A stretch of 64,000 nt of DNA from an uncultured Lachnospiraceae bacterium (GTDB lineage: Bacteria; Bacillota; Clostridia; Lachnospirales; Lachnospiraceae): NCBI GenBank assembly GCA_910586275.1, contig CAJUIM010000002.1:5414-69413 (forward strand). Direction: 5' to 3'. The notes under the pieces are model-generated. The model was not told where the DNA came from and searched no databases. It saw only the letters and a list, made by a program, of their open reading frames with translations. The stretch's first letter is position 1; each line of letters opens with the position of its first letter. Shown here piece by piece: positions 1-8,135 of this stretch. The position numbers and the translations under genes were made by a program.

Positions 1-65
1 ACTCGAAAGAGAATTTAGAGGGATAATTATATTGTACTCTATACTTGAAAAAGATTTGTACCATT

Positions 66-878
66 TTATTTTGGCGGTTTCCAATCGGTGCAATCAATGA
101 TGCCTATATCCATATTTTCTTTTCTGATTTTCTTTAATCTGGAATAAACAGTATTTAAATTTATTCCAGTAAGTTCGCTTAATTCTATAGGACTTACCTT
201 TTTTCCTTTATACGAAACCCTAATAGATTTCTGCATATTACTCATTTGCTCTGCCTTTGTTATCCAACGGCAGTTGGACGGTTCATAGTTTCCGTCATTG
301 TCTATTCGGTCAATAGTAAGTCCGTCTTTGTATCCGTTCTTCTTTGCCCATTCGTAGAAATGCCGACAACCATTTTCGCCAATCCATTCATCACACATCT
401 TTATTCCTCTGCCACCGTAATGCTTATAATAATCAACATTTTCGTTGTAACATCTTGTGTGCATTCCAGCCCATATACGCTGTATTCTTTTATCAATCTT
501 TTCTTCGCCCTTTCTGAAATTTCCGCAACCACAAGATTTTATATTTCCAGTCCTTAGATTGTTTGAACTGACAATAGTTTCATTTCCGCAGTCACATACG
601 CATTTCCAAGCTATTTTCCCGTCTTTGGTTCTGCCCGCCCTCTCTCTAACCGTTAAATGCCCGTATTTTTGTCCTGTTAGGTCAAGTGGACGAAATTCAT
701 TGCACCCACAAGATTTTGTTCTTCCAAGCCTTAGACAATCTGACCTAACAACGCATTCGTTCCCACAGTCGCACACGCATTTCCATATTGCTTTTCTTTC
801 TTCGTTAGTACCAACTCTTTCAATGACTGTCAGATGCCCGAACCTCTGTCCTGTCATATCAATCGCTTTTCTTCCCAT
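66..878 (-). CDS. HNH-type phage endonuclease with duplicated zinc modules
   Basis: This is a probable phage HNH/homing-type endonuclease. The N-terminal half holds two near-copies of a module starting 'TGQxxGHLTV' and carrying WKCVCDCGN plus a later SCGC, which reads as two tandem zinc ribbons for DNA recognition. The C-terminal half contains 'LTIDRIDNDGNYEPSNCRW', typical of HNH proteins found in phages, followed by a short helix-turn-helix-like end. The frame can be extended to 908, but the ATG at 878 has AGGA and GAGAAG upstream, so I chose it; it overlaps the end of the upstream gene. It is the last gene before the window edge, the position where phages often place an HNH gene next to terminase. 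It could instead be a mobile intron-less homing endonuclease with no packaging role. Confidence 0.75.
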   Translation of the reverse strand: MGRKAIDMTGQRFGHLTVIERVGTNEERKAIWKCVCDCGNECVVRSDCLRLGRTKSCGCNEFRPLDLTGQKYGHLTVRERAGRTKDGKIAWKCVCDCGNETIVSSNNLRTGNIKSCGCGNFRKGEEKIDKRIQRIWAGMHTRCYNENVDYYKHYGGRGIKMCDEWIGENGCRHFYEWAKKNGYKDGLTIDRIDNDGNYEPSNCRWITKAEQMSNMQKSIRVSYKGKKVSPIELSELTGINLNTVYSRLKKIRKENMDIGIIDCTDWKPPK

Positions 879-1110
879 TCTTCTCACCGTCCTTTCGCAA
901 ATTCTCAAAAGCGCAGTTTGTCAGCTTTATCAGTTCGTTTAACACATCACCCGAAATATCCTCAAGCAAGGTAAACGCCCATTCAAAATCTTCTGCTGAA
1001 AACTCCTTTTGACGGTAAATCGCCGCAAACAGAGTAGTCTGCAAGCTGTTGATTTGCTCCATTGCATACCGCAGTTCCTCAATCTTAAAAGTCATTTCTC
1101 TTTGTGACAT
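859..1110 (-). CDS. Small phage protein of unknown function
   Basis: An 83-residue mostly helical protein with no motif I recognise. It begins at an ATG preceded by a strong AGGAGGT SD about seven bases upstream. It is the first leftward gene of a divergent pair: the region 1111-1213 separates it from a rightward HTH regulator and contains two operator-like palindromes. Its last bases overlap the start of the HNH endonuclease, so the two are probably translated together. It may be controlled by the neighbouring HTH protein. Confidence 0.6.
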   Translation of the reverse strand: MSQREMTFKIEELRYAMEQINSLQTTLFAAIYRQKEFSAEDFEWAFTLLEDISGDVLNELIKLTNCAFENLRKDGEKNGKKSD

Positions 1111-1131
1111 GGTATGTACCTCCTATTTATT

Positions 1132-1184
1132 ACGTGCGCATTGCACGTATATTTCATTTTCATTATAGCGTACAATATGCACGT
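1132..1184. promoter_or_regulatory. Two operator-like palindromes between divergent genes
   Basis: Site 1 (1132-1148) is ACGTGC-GCATT-GCACGT, a perfect 6-5-6 palindrome. Site 2 (1168-1184) is GCGTAC-AATAT-GCACGT, matching in four of six arm pairs. Their centres are 36 bp apart. They lie between a leftward small gene and a rightward XRE-type regulator, the usual place for an autoregulated switch. Binding by that regulator is inferred from position. Confidence 0.6.
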
Positions 1185-1213
1185 AAGTCAAGTAAAATTT
1201 ATGGAGGTGTACC

Positions 1214-1447
1214 ATGTTCAACAAAAGGCTTCGTGAAATGCGTATGAAACGGGGATTCACTCAACAAAACATGGCTGATTCTATCAATGTGGCTTTACGG
1301 TCTTACCAATGCTATGAAACGGGTACTCGCAATCCGTCATTTGATTTATTGATACAAATTGCAGATACCTTAAACACTTCTACGGATTATCTTCTCGGTC
1401 GAGACGATTATTTGAAATCTCTCGGAGTTTCCGTTGATGAATGTTAA
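1214..1447 (+). CDS. XRE-family HTH regulator
   Basis: A 77-residue single-domain helix-turn-helix regulator of the Cro/CI (XRE) family. The HTH lies at about residues 5-60, with 'RGFTQQNMADSINVALRSYQCYETG' spanning the recognition helices and the family-typical 'LNTSTDYLLGRDD' end. The ATG follows the SD GGAGG. It faces away from the leftward genes around it and sits next to two palindromes, so it probably represses itself and the leftward gene at 859-1110. Its 3' end overlaps, on the opposite strand, the end of another HTH gene by 68 bp. Confidence 0.8.
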   Translation: MFNKRLREMRMKRGFTQQNMADSINVALRSYQCYETGTRNPSFDLLIQIADTLNTSTDYLLGRDDYLKSLGVSVDEC

Positions 1448-1601
1448 ATAAATCTTCAAGGTTATCCCATATCTCAAAATCTCCCGTTCTACTGCCTTGT
1501 TCTATGTTCTGATAATATCTAAGGCTTATGCCTATCTTATCCGCCACTTGCTGTTGTGTCATGCTGGCGTCTTTTCTAGCATTTCTCAAATTTTCTCTCA
1601 T
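1380..1601 (-). CDS. XRE-family HTH regulator, convergent with the previous one
   Basis: A 73-residue HTH protein: 'MTQQQVADKIGISLRYYQNIEQG' is a clear XRE helix-turn-helix at about residues 14-37. Its ATG overlaps the stop of the methyltransferase gene by four bases, so it is translationally coupled to it and belongs to the leftward early operon. Its last 68 bp overlap the 3' end of the rightward regulator at 1214-1447, so the two transcripts are antisense to each other there. Target unknown; the similar HTH sequences suggest the two may compete for related sites. Confidence 0.75.
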   Translation of the reverse strand: MRENLRNARKDASMTQQQVADKIGISLRYYQNIEQGSRTGDFEIWDNLEDLFNIHQRKLREISNNRLDREDNP

Positions 1602-2725
1602 TTACCTATCCTCCGCATTTCTTTGTCAAAGCACGCTATGAAGTACCGTCTGCAACCGTAGAAGTCAGTTCTGCCATAACATATTCTTCCAAGTTTTTCA
1701 TCAAATTCCAATTTGTCATAACTTTTATTTTCAACGATTGATTTTATTAAATACTCTGCAATCATTTTATTGGCTGTATGAGCCGCCTGACGCGCTACAG
1801 AGGTATATCTGCCGGACAGTATGTACTCTGTTAGTTGCCGGTAACGCTCTTTGCTTATGCCGTAATATTGCCAAGAATGCCGAGGTGCTGAGTGACTCTG
1901 CAAACTAATCGGTTCACTGACTTCCCCCCACTGCTCCGACATCGCCCTTGCAATACCAGGGAATGTCTTTGACCTAGTCTTGGGATCTCTTTCTTTTCTC
2001 CCCTGAAACCTCCGATAATTCCCGTGTGCGTCCTTGCATCCGCCATTGATGTAAGGCTCATGATACTCCAGTATTTCCATCGGTTTTAACTTCGGCAGAC
2101 CTTTCAGCCACAGGCAGGTTCGCTTGCTGTACGGGTGCCCAAACTCATAAGGCTGTATTATCTGGGTATATGGCGGCAGTCCTATCAGTTTCATGGGCAC
2201 AGGGTTTTCAATGGCTATCTTTTCGCAATCAGCGCTCATAATCCGCATAAAAAATAATTTCGCCTCCATCGCCTTTTGATAGCGTTCCTGCACGATTTCT
2301 CCTTTCACCCTCATTCTTACCGCCCCTGCATTAGTCATATATGTGCAAGGAGGAAAAGCAATAATCATATCCCACTTTCCGTCAATCCTATGCACCACGC
2401 CGTCCACCGTCTCAAAGTTGCACTCCCCGTCCAGCAGGGGCAGCACATCAGCCTGTATGTGCCATTCTGGGTGCCCGCCGGAACAAGGCTCTATGTCACA
2501 GGAGTAGGCTTCATGCCCAAGGCGCCGGAACTCAATGCAGACGCGCTGGCTTTCCTCGCAGGCCACCAGCACGCGCATATGATGCCCTGCGTCCTGCTCG
2601 AAAATGCTCAACTGCCTAAAGCCGCTGTAATTCTCGCACGCCTCTTTTTTCCCTGTGCAGTTTTTACGGTTGCAGCATGTATTCAAGCATGTCTGGCACA
2701 GGCAAGTGTGGCATTTCCTTCGCAT
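1598..2725 (-). CDS. Phage SAM-dependent DNA methyltransferase-like protein
   Basis: A 375-residue protein. Residues 1-35 are a cysteine cluster (CxxCLCxxCLxxCC), probably zinc-binding. From about residue 50, 'MRVLVACEESQRVCIEFRRLG' looks like the SAM-binding strand-turn, followed by 'AYSCDIEP' and the putative catalytic 'IIAFPPCTYM', resembling the PPC loop of cytosine-C5 methyltransferases. The conserved second half of true C5 enzymes is not obvious, so this is the divergent phage family usually annotated as a DNA (cytosine) methyltransferase. It would protect or mark phage DNA. No partner restriction nuclease is visible. The ATG has GGCGGTG upstream. Confidence 0.65.
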   Translation of the reverse strand: MRRKCHTCLCQTCLNTCCNRKNCTGKKEACENYSGFRQLSIFEQDAGHHMRVLVACEESQRVCIEFRRLGHEAYSCDIEPCSGGHPEWHIQADVLPLLDGECNFETVDGVVHRIDGKWDMIIAFPPCTYMTNAGAVRMRVKGEIVQERYQKAMEAKLFFMRIMSADCEKIAIENPVPMKLIGLPPYTQIIQPYEFGHPYSKRTCLWLKGLPKLKPMEILEYHEPYINGGCKDAHGNYRRFQGRKERDPKTRSKTFPGIARAMSEQWGEVSEPISLQSHSAPRHSWQYYGISKERYRQLTEYILSGRYTSVARQAAHTANKMIAEYLIKSIVENKSYDKLEFDEKLGRICYGRTDFYGCRRYFIACFDKEMRRIGK

Positions 2726-2737
2726 TGCATCACCGCC

Positions 2738-2920
2738 TTAATTCTTTTCCACAAATCTGACAGGTTCAAAACCGCAATAATTATTCTCTGTTTTCGCCCC
2801 AAACATAGTCGTACATCTTATAACGTGTATGCAATCAGCGCATGTTTTTCCTTCTGGCAAATCCATACACTGTCGTTTACAATTATGGGCTTTATAATAA
2901 TCACATCTACTACATTCCAT
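2738..2920 (-). CDS. Small cysteine-rich phage protein
   Basis: A 60-residue protein with eight cysteines in CxxC-like spacing (CSRCDYYKAHNC, CADCIHVIRC), probably binding one or two zinc ions. The ATG follows GGAGGAATAAGGGA. Small zinc-finger proteins of this kind are common between replication and late genes in Firmicute prophages. Function unknown. Confidence 0.65.
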   Translation of the reverse strand: MECSRCDYYKAHNCKRQCMDLPEGKTCADCIHVIRCTTMFGAKTENNYCGFEPVRFVEKN

Positions 2921-2997
2921 TTCCCTTATTCCTCCTTTTCCTGCACAACTGCGGGCAGTTTTTCATATGCACAGCCATTTTCAACAATCGTTCCGTC

Positions 2998-3843
2998 TCA
3001 CGGGTTATAAAGCAGCTTCCTTTCCAAATTCCCAAAATCATACTCTCTCTGTGGAAAACTATTAAAATTATTCTTTGACTTTCCAGGTACAGTATTCGCA
3101 TAATTCACATCCAGATAGTCTACATATCCACTGTTAAAAAATGTGCTACCGTTCTGGTATTGCAGGTAGTCTATGCTGTCAACATACTGCTTGTACCTCT
3201 CTATTGCTCTTGACATTTCGTCAAAGCCAATCTTAAGGAGCTTTAATTTTTTAGCGTCAGATACCTGCCCTTTTCCTTTCTTAACTGGATACAGTTTCCA
3301 TAGTCTTTCAAAAAGTGCCAAAGCTTCAGTTTTGCACATACTGTTTTTATCATTACCTTTACTTACCTTACCTTCCCTTATGTCATTTCTGCATACATTT
3401 TTTTGATTTATGCATACAGAAACGTCATTTTCGTATACAACACCCTCAATTTTGTCAACACTAACCAGAAGGTACTGTTTTTTTACAAGGATTTCTTTGC
3501 GCCTTTTTGCTGCATCAAAGTATTGCGTCTGTATCCTTGCCGATGTGAGGATGGAGTAGTCCTCATGCATCTTGGCATCAAATATGCCGTTATTTAAGCA
3601 CCTTTTCACTATCTCATTTATTAAACTGACAGTCACGCCGCTGTTCCCACCAAACCAGTTTGACAAAAACAGCAACGGACTTCTTTCAATCCATTCACAG
3701 TAGTAACCCTTTTCGGCGTATATCTTTTGCCAGAGCCGGACTACTACTGCAAACCCTTTTACTCCATATTCTGCTTCGATTTCAGAGATATTATCGTTAG
3801 TGCGACAATCTAAGAGAAAACTTGGGATTCCCTCCTTAGCCAC
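2998..3843 (-). CDS. DUF4373 (Lin1244/Lin1753-type) phage replication protein
   Basis: The N-terminal domain (about residues 1-110, 'FLLDCRTNDNISEIEAEYG...GFAVVVRLWQKIYAEKGYY') matches the DUF4373 domain of phage replication initiation proteins. The C-terminal half ('LFERLWKLYPVKKGKGQVSDAKK') resembles the DnaD/replisome-organiser tail that binds the origin or helicase. Translation begins at a GTG eight bases after AGGAGG. It lies just downstream of the recombination genes. After its TGA stop the same frame stays open for about 18 more codons, which I regard as chance. Confidence 0.75.
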   Translation of the reverse strand: MAKEGIPSFLLDCRTNDNISEIEAEYGVKGFAVVVRLWQKIYAEKGYYCEWIERSPLLFLSNWFGGNSGVTVSLINEIVKRCLNNGIFDAKMHEDYSILTSARIQTQYFDAAKRRKEILVKKQYLLVSVDKIEGVVYENDVSVCINQKNVCRNDIREGKVSKGNDKNSMCKTEALALFERLWKLYPVKKGKGQVSDAKKLKLLKIGFDEMSRAIERYKQYVDSIDYLQYQNGSTFFNSGYVDYLDVNYANTVPGKSKNNFNSFPQREYDFGNLERKLLYNP

Positions 3844-3846
3844 CGC

Positions 3847-4218
3847 TTATACCTCCTTGATTATTACCTCAATCCGTGGATTTTCCTTATCCACCTCAAA
3901 CCTGTCGGAAAATCCGACAACATGCTTCCAGCCATCATCTTTTAGTACCCCAGTACTCACAAGCGCATCCTGGATCACTTTCCGACCAAACGACGAAATA
4001 TTGTCTTTATCGCGCCGCCTACTCGACTCTACCCATGTGTACTCCATGAATACCGGTTTCTCAATCCTCACGCCCCTCAGGTACTGCCTGATTGCCACAG
4101 CAACAATATTTCCACTGTCTGCCTTCATCTTGGCTCCTTTGTGGCGGTTTGTGCGCTCTGCGGCTATGTAGTCGTTGAGGTTTGGGAGCGCGCCGTGGAT
4201 TGTCAGTAAATATTCCAT
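3847..4218 (-). CDS. rusA: RusA-family Holliday junction resolvase
   Basis: A 123-residue protein of the RusA family, which cuts Holliday junctions during phage DNA recombination and packaging. The signature 'SSRRRDKDNISSFGRKVIQDAL' carries the conserved DxDN-type acidic residues (RDKDN), and a second acidic residue lies in 'LKDDGW'. Length is normal for the family. Its ATG overlaps the stop of a 47-residue gene upstream by one base (TGATG), so translation is coupled. It functions with the RecT and nuclease genes upstream. Confidence 0.85.
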   Translation of the reverse strand: MEYLLTIHGALPNLNDYIAAERTNRHKGAKMKADSGNIVAVAIRQYLRGVRIEKPVFMEYTWVESSRRRDKDNISSFGRKVIQDALVSTGVLKDDGWKHVVGFSDRFEVDKENPRIEVIIKEV

Positions 4219-4361
4219 CAGTCTTTCTCCACGAACTCTTCACAACTATCCCTGTATTCTGTAGGAAGTGCGTGATTTTCGCTTTCTTCGCATTTACAGA
4301 CAAATTCTTTCTCATTCCTGTCATATTTGCTAAATTCACAGTTTCCACAACATCTACTCAT
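4218..4361 (-). CDS. 47-residue cysteine-rich protein
   Basis: A short gene reading MSRCCGNCEF...CKCEESE...DSCEEFVEKD. Five or six cysteines in CCxxC and CxC spacing suggest a zinc-binding fold. Support for expression is good: the ATG is preceded by AAAGGAGG seven bases upstream, and its stop overlaps the rusA start (TGATG). It belongs to the leftward early operon. Function unknown. Confidence 0.65.
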   Translation of the reverse strand: MSRCCGNCEFSKYDRNEKEFVCKCEESENHALPTEYRDSCEEFVEKD

Positions 4362-4375
4362 GGTTTCCTCCTTTC

Positions 4376-4402
4376 CGGCGGCAGATACCAACCCTGCCGC
4401 CG
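4376..4402. other. GC-rich perfect hairpin in early operon
   Basis: CGGCGGCAG and CTGCCGCCG form a perfect 9-bp stem with a 9-base loop between the HerA-like gene and the 47-residue gene. There is no T-run after it on the minus strand, so it is more likely an RNA processing or stability element than a terminator. Confidence 0.5.
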
Positions 4403-4451
4403 CTTTATTTCGTGATATATCGCATGAATAAATACTAAGGTTGATAGTTGC

Positions 4452-6011
4452 CTAATTCTCCAAATATTCCTCCAGACAAGCTGTATAATCTACGCTACCG
4501 CGCTCTTTGCCCCACTCCGTCCAGAAATCTATGGTCTTACTCTGCGGCCGCTCCTTTGCAAACTCCACATGGATTTTAAGTGGTATCGGGCAGGCATCCC
4601 CGACCACAAGGCAGTCACCGGGACTGAACATGGTAGTCGTTTCAATTACATCCGCACTGCCGGCCGGCATCATGCCCTTAATCATACTCTTGTCATTCTC
4701 GTTGTTGAGTTTCATTACGATGTAGTTCGCACACTGAGCCATGATGGTCTTATTAAGCTCCGACGGCCTCTGTGACGCTACAAACAGCGTGATTCCGAAC
4801 TTCCTACCCTCTTTGGCGATATTCTCGAAAATCTCTACCATGCGCCGCTGTGCTGCCGATAGCTGAAAGTCTGTCGGTATGTAAACGTGCGCTTCATCAC
4901 AAACAAAAGTGATCGGACGAGCGTCCTTCTGCATAATCTGGATATTGTAAATCAACTTCGTTATTGTGCCGATAATCAGCACTGCAATGTCGTGCGGTAT
5001 GCCAGACAGGTCAATGTTCTTTACTGGCTTGTTGCCTCCCATGATGCGGTTTAGAAAAATATTAAGTGCGCCCTGTTCTTCATCAAGGAATAAAAATTCA
5101 TATCGACTATCAGAAAACAGTGTTTCCATTGCACTTACAAGAGAAGATAATTTCCCGTTATATTCCCCTTTGACTGTCCTTTCCTGCCCTGCTTTATCAC
5201 CTGTCTTGTAAAACTCTCCTGTCCCGACATTTTCAGCATTGAGATTCTGTATATACTTCATTGCTGTATAAAAATCAAAACGGCACGGTTTATTTTCATT
5301 TCCTTTCGGGTTCTGTTCGTAGAATGCTTTTCTCAATGCAGACATCAGCACTGTCGATTCTTCCTTTACCTTCAGCAGATTTGACACCAAACTTTGAAAT
5401 CCAAGAAACCAAGAAGTAAATGGAACGTTCACACCGATTTTTATATTGTCCACATAAGATAACTGGCTGTATTCTCCGTGGATATCGAATATGACAATGT
5501 TCGCCCCAGGCAGCTTTGCGGTTTCTTCCACAATCTTTGTGACCGTTTCGGACTTGCCGCAGCCGGTATTGCCGACAATGCAGGAGTGGCGCTGATAGAA
5601 TTTGTTGCCGTCAAGCCTTGCCATTGTTCCGTATCCTGCGTAAGTTCCAATTTCAAAAATGCTTTCTTTTTTATCGGGCGCAAGCATAAAATAAAGCACT
5701 GTCTGACTTATTTTTTTAATCTCAACATCCGTACTCGGATATCGGTCTATCTGCTGCTTAAACTCTCCGTCAATTACACTTCCCAGAATGGAACACTCAA
5801 TCACTTTCAAAGACGGCTGCTGCAATTCCTCCATAATGGCATTGTCATCCATTCGTGTTTCCACGTCATTGTCCGTGATGGCGATTATCATGGTCACAAG
5901 TTCCACTCCTCCATCTGATACGGATATCAGGTCATTCAGACGGACGTTTTTAAATTCTGCATCATCCGTCCTGATTTGTATTTTGTTGGGTAATACTTTT
6001 ACCAATTTCAT
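4452..6011 (-). CDS. HerA/DUF87-type ATPase of the phage replication module
   Basis: A 519-residue P-loop ATPase. Walker A is 'VGNTGCGKSET' (about residues 147-157), Walker B is 'PITFVCDEAHVYIP', and 'FVASQRPSEL' looks like the sensor region; this combination is typical of HerA/DUF87 hexameric DNA translocases. The N-terminal 130 residues form a beta-rich HAS-barrel-like region. HerA proteins pump or unwind DNA with a nuclease partner, and here the next gene upstream is a PD-(D/E)XK nuclease. The ATG follows GGAGG. A HerA-type motor in place of a DnaB/DnaC helicase in a prophage is unusual. Exact role inferred. Confidence 0.75.
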   Translation of the reverse strand: MKLVKVLPNKIQIRTDDAEFKNVRLNDLISVSDGGVELVTMIIAITDNDVETRMDDNAIMEELQQPSLKVIECSILGSVIDGEFKQQIDRYPSTDVEIKKISQTVLYFMLAPDKKESIFEIGTYAGYGTMARLDGNKFYQRHSCIVGNTGCGKSETVTKIVEETAKLPGANIVIFDIHGEYSQLSYVDNIKIGVNVPFTSWFLGFQSLVSNLLKVKEESTVLMSALRKAFYEQNPKGNENKPCRFDFYTAMKYIQNLNAENVGTGEFYKTGDKAGQERTVKGEYNGKLSSLVSAMETLFSDSRYEFLFLDEEQGALNIFLNRIMGGNKPVKNIDLSGIPHDIAVLIIGTITKLIYNIQIMQKDARPITFVCDEAHVYIPTDFQLSAAQRRMVEIFENIAKEGRKFGITLFVASQRPSELNKTIMAQCANYIVMKLNNENDKSMIKGMMPAGSADVIETTTMFSPGDCLVVGDACPIPLKIHVEFAKERPQSKTIDFWTEWGKERGSVDYTACLEEYLEN

Positions 6012-6015
6012 TCCC

Positions 6016-6756
6016 CTATACCTCCAATAATTCCGAATAATTCCTTATTCTTGCCTTTTTCACACTTTTACAGTAGTCACACACGCCGCAGTAATGCGGC
6101 TCTTCTTCCTCCGATTTTACAGCTATGAACCGTGGCATATTCCTCTCAATCTCCCGGAGTGCCATGTCAAGCGTCGGCTGATCGATCTGGAAAATGTCAA
6201 AGTTTGTGACCACCTCCTTTGTGGCTGCTGCCAAATAGAAAGGAAGCCTGCCGTAGCTGTTTACTTCTACCCCTGCCTGGTACACTGCCCCTTGCAGGTC
6301 ATACCGCCAAAATGCAAGGCTCTTGAAATTCTGCACCACTTTTAAATCAGTGATGCAGATACCCTCAACAAAACTATCCATCCGCATTTTCCACGGAACA
6401 CCAAACATTTCGAATGTGAGAGTTTTCTGTTTCTCCCCGCTCATATATTGCATAAAACGCTCGTCCCGCTGAACCCGCTTGATTATCTGGTTAGCCTTGC
6501 GGAAATCCGCTCTTAAAGCACCGTTGCGGCAGTAGAATACATTCGGGGATTCCTCGCGCAGTTTGTCCAAGGTCCCCTCAAACCAACGGTCAACCAAAGT
6601 TCCGATCAGCATAGCTTTTGTTGTAGGCTGCTCAAACTCGCCGCGGATTTTCGCAAGTGCCAAAGCTTCGCACTTGCGAAAATCCTTGTACTGGCTCACA
6701 CTGAAATACTCCTGATTGCTCTCTTTTGAGTAGTAGTTATCATCATTCAGTTTCAT
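6016..6756 (-). CDS. PD-(D/E)XK phage exonuclease (DUF3799-like)
   Basis: A 246-residue nuclease of the PD-(D/E)XK superfamily, related to the RecE/DUF3799 phage exonucleases. Visible parts are 'SVSQYKDFRKCEA' near the start, 'MLIGTLVDRWFEG', the active-site region 'MRMDSFVEGICITDLKVV' (D...DLK), 'QGAVYQAGVEV', and a C-terminal CGVCDYC cluster that could hold an Fe-S or zinc ion. It would resect double-stranded ends for RecT annealing. Its start overlaps the upstream HTH gene by 14 bp and its stop is close to the HerA-like gene. Confidence 0.8.
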   Translation of the reverse strand: MKLNDDNYYSKESNQEYFSVSQYKDFRKCEALALAKIRGEFEQPTTKAMLIGTLVDRWFEGTLDKLREESPNVFYCRNGALRADFRKANQIIKRVQRDERFMQYMSGEKQKTLTFEMFGVPWKMRMDSFVEGICITDLKVVQNFKSLAFWRYDLQGAVYQAGVEVNSYGRLPFYLAAATKEVVTNFDIFQIDQPTLDMALREIERNMPRFIAVKSEEEEPHYCGVCDYCKSVKKARIRNYSELLEV

Positions 6757-7150
6757 CTTCTACCACCCTTTCTGCAAACAAATATTCAAACGTCTGACCC
6801 GTTATTTCAAGAATTTTCTTAATGTCCTTCATGGAAATTTTGGTATAACCGTACAATCTATTTCTTATCAATGCGGTGTTTTTACTTTTATATCCCATTT
6901 TTTCTTGAAGGTCAGAAATAGTCATTCCATTTTCAAACATCCACTTTGCGAGATTGGGAAATATAATATCTGCATCAAGTCTTCCGCTGTATGAACGGCC
7001 TCCGTTTGACAAAACGTTTAATTCCTGTTGCACATATTGCTTGCTGACATTATATTTTTCCGCAATATCCCGCATGGAATATCCATCAAGCCGCATCTGT
7101 GCCATCCCAAGAACTCTTTCTTTGTTTTCTGGTTTTGCGCTACTTCTCAT
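6743..7150 (-). CDS. Phage DNA-binding protein with two HTH regions
   Basis: About 135 residues. The first part, 'MRLDGYSMRDIAEKYNVSKQYVQQEL', is a resolvase/sigma-like HTH. The second, 'MTISDLQEKMGYKSKNTALIRNRLYG' followed by 'TGQTFEYLFAE', is XRE-like. The frame opens at 7222, but the ATG at 7150 follows GAGGTGGTGCAG and clears the recT stop, so it is preferred. It lies between recT and the nuclease in the early operon, so a role in early gene control or replication is likely. Confidence 0.65.
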   Translation of the reverse strand: MRSSAKPENKERVLGMAQMRLDGYSMRDIAEKYNVSKQYVQQELNVLSNGGRSYSGRLDADIIFPNLAKWMFENGMTISDLQEKMGYKSKNTALIRNRLYGYTKISMKDIKKILEITGQTFEYLFAERVVEDETE

Positions 7151-7160
7151 CTGCACCACC

Positions 7161-8132
7161 TCATGAATCAAGCTGCTGCTGACCGTCAGATTCTTTTCCA
7201 GCAAATGCATCCTCTGCGCCATCAGAAACTGTGGAATCTACATAAGAGTCTTCTTCTACTTCCCCCTCAGGCTGGTTATCAACATAACTGTTTGCGCCGT
7301 CCTCCCGAATTTCCGCCATATCTCCTTCGTACGCCCTCTGCATCTCAATACTCATAATGCCCCATTTGCTGATAAGCTGACGGAGTATGGTCTTATATGC
7401 CATACCGTCAAAATCCTTATACCAGAAAGAGGAATACATCCATTCATCATCCTTCGGATAACTGCCGGCTTCAAAGTCCGCAAAGGAAACCTTTTCTTTC
7501 CAGACTTCCCGTTTAGTTTTGAAATCGTAAGTCTTTATTTTCTTGGAATCCTTGGAAAACGCTTGGCTATACCGGTCCGCATGGGAAAGCATCTTTTTCT
7601 TACTCCAATAGATCGCCTTCTTAAATCCATTGACATACTCAAACATGGCATAGTAGCCGATTGTTTTCGCTTGCTCCCGTTCCTCCTCGTCCTCAATCAG
7701 CTGGACTTCGATTTCCTCTGTCAAAGGATCAAATCGCATCAACTCCCCATCCTTGATAGCAAGGACGTTCAGTTTTTTATACTGCCCACTGCGAATCGCA
7801 AGCTGGATATATCCCTTATATCCCATCTGGAACTGCGCAATCTTCACGCCCTCTTTCTTGCTATCGTAGGGCACCATATAATACTGCCCAAGCTGCGGTG
7901 ATGGAGAAAGATTGAGCGATTCCCCTAAAAGTGCTGCTGACAGGATAGATTTGTTCGTGCATTCCTGCAACGCCGGATTGACTGTCACTGCCGACACAAC
8001 AGAGGAAACAAATCTCATGCTGTTTTTTCCGACCGCCTGTGCGACCTGCTGCTTTACTGCATCCTTATTCAAAAATGCTGTAATTCCCAAACTATCATCT
8101 GTTTTTGCCTTTGGCAAATTCTTTGTATCCAT
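7161..8132 (-). CDS. recT: RecT single-strand annealing recombinase
   Basis: A 323-residue RecT-family protein, which coats single-stranded DNA and anneals it to complementary strands in phage recombination. Diagnostic regions are 'LSPSPQLGQYYMVPYDSKKEG', 'AQFQMGYKGYIQLAIRSGQYK' and 'YKTILRQLISKWGIMS'. The acidic, low-complexity C-terminal tail (from about residue 275) is typical. The ATG follows AGGAGGG. It is followed by its likely partner nuclease at 6016-6756. Confidence 0.92.
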   Translation of the reverse strand: MDTKNLPKAKTDDSLGITAFLNKDAVKQQVAQAVGKNSMRFVSSVVSAVTVNPALQECTNKSILSAALLGESLNLSPSPQLGQYYMVPYDSKKEGVKIAQFQMGYKGYIQLAIRSGQYKKLNVLAIKDGELMRFDPLTEEIEVQLIEDEEEREQAKTIGYYAMFEYVNGFKKAIYWSKKKMLSHADRYSQAFSKDSKKIKTYDFKTKREVWKEKVSFADFEAGSYPKDDEWMYSSFWYKDFDGMAYKTILRQLISKWGIMSIEMQRAYEGDMAEIREDGANSYVDNQPEGEVEEDSYVDSTVSDGAEDAFAGKESDGQQQLDS

Positions 8133-8135
8133 TCC

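Noticed and set aside
1598..2725. Restriction-modification system
   Set aside because: Only a methyltransferase-like gene is visible; the HNH gene is not arranged as its partner and is more typical of phage packaging or homing nucleases.
2940..3000. In-frame continuation after the TGA of the DUF4373 gene (possible stop read-through)
   Set aside because: The extension is only about 18 codons, there is no sign of a recoding signal, and the protein ends normally at the TGA.
2276..3010. Rightward open frame of 244 codons
   Set aside because: It is the opposite-strand shadow of the methyltransferase and Cys-rich genes, lacks an SD and has no protein-like composition. Similar long shadows opposite the lar genes, the MCP genes and GH38 were left out for the same reason.
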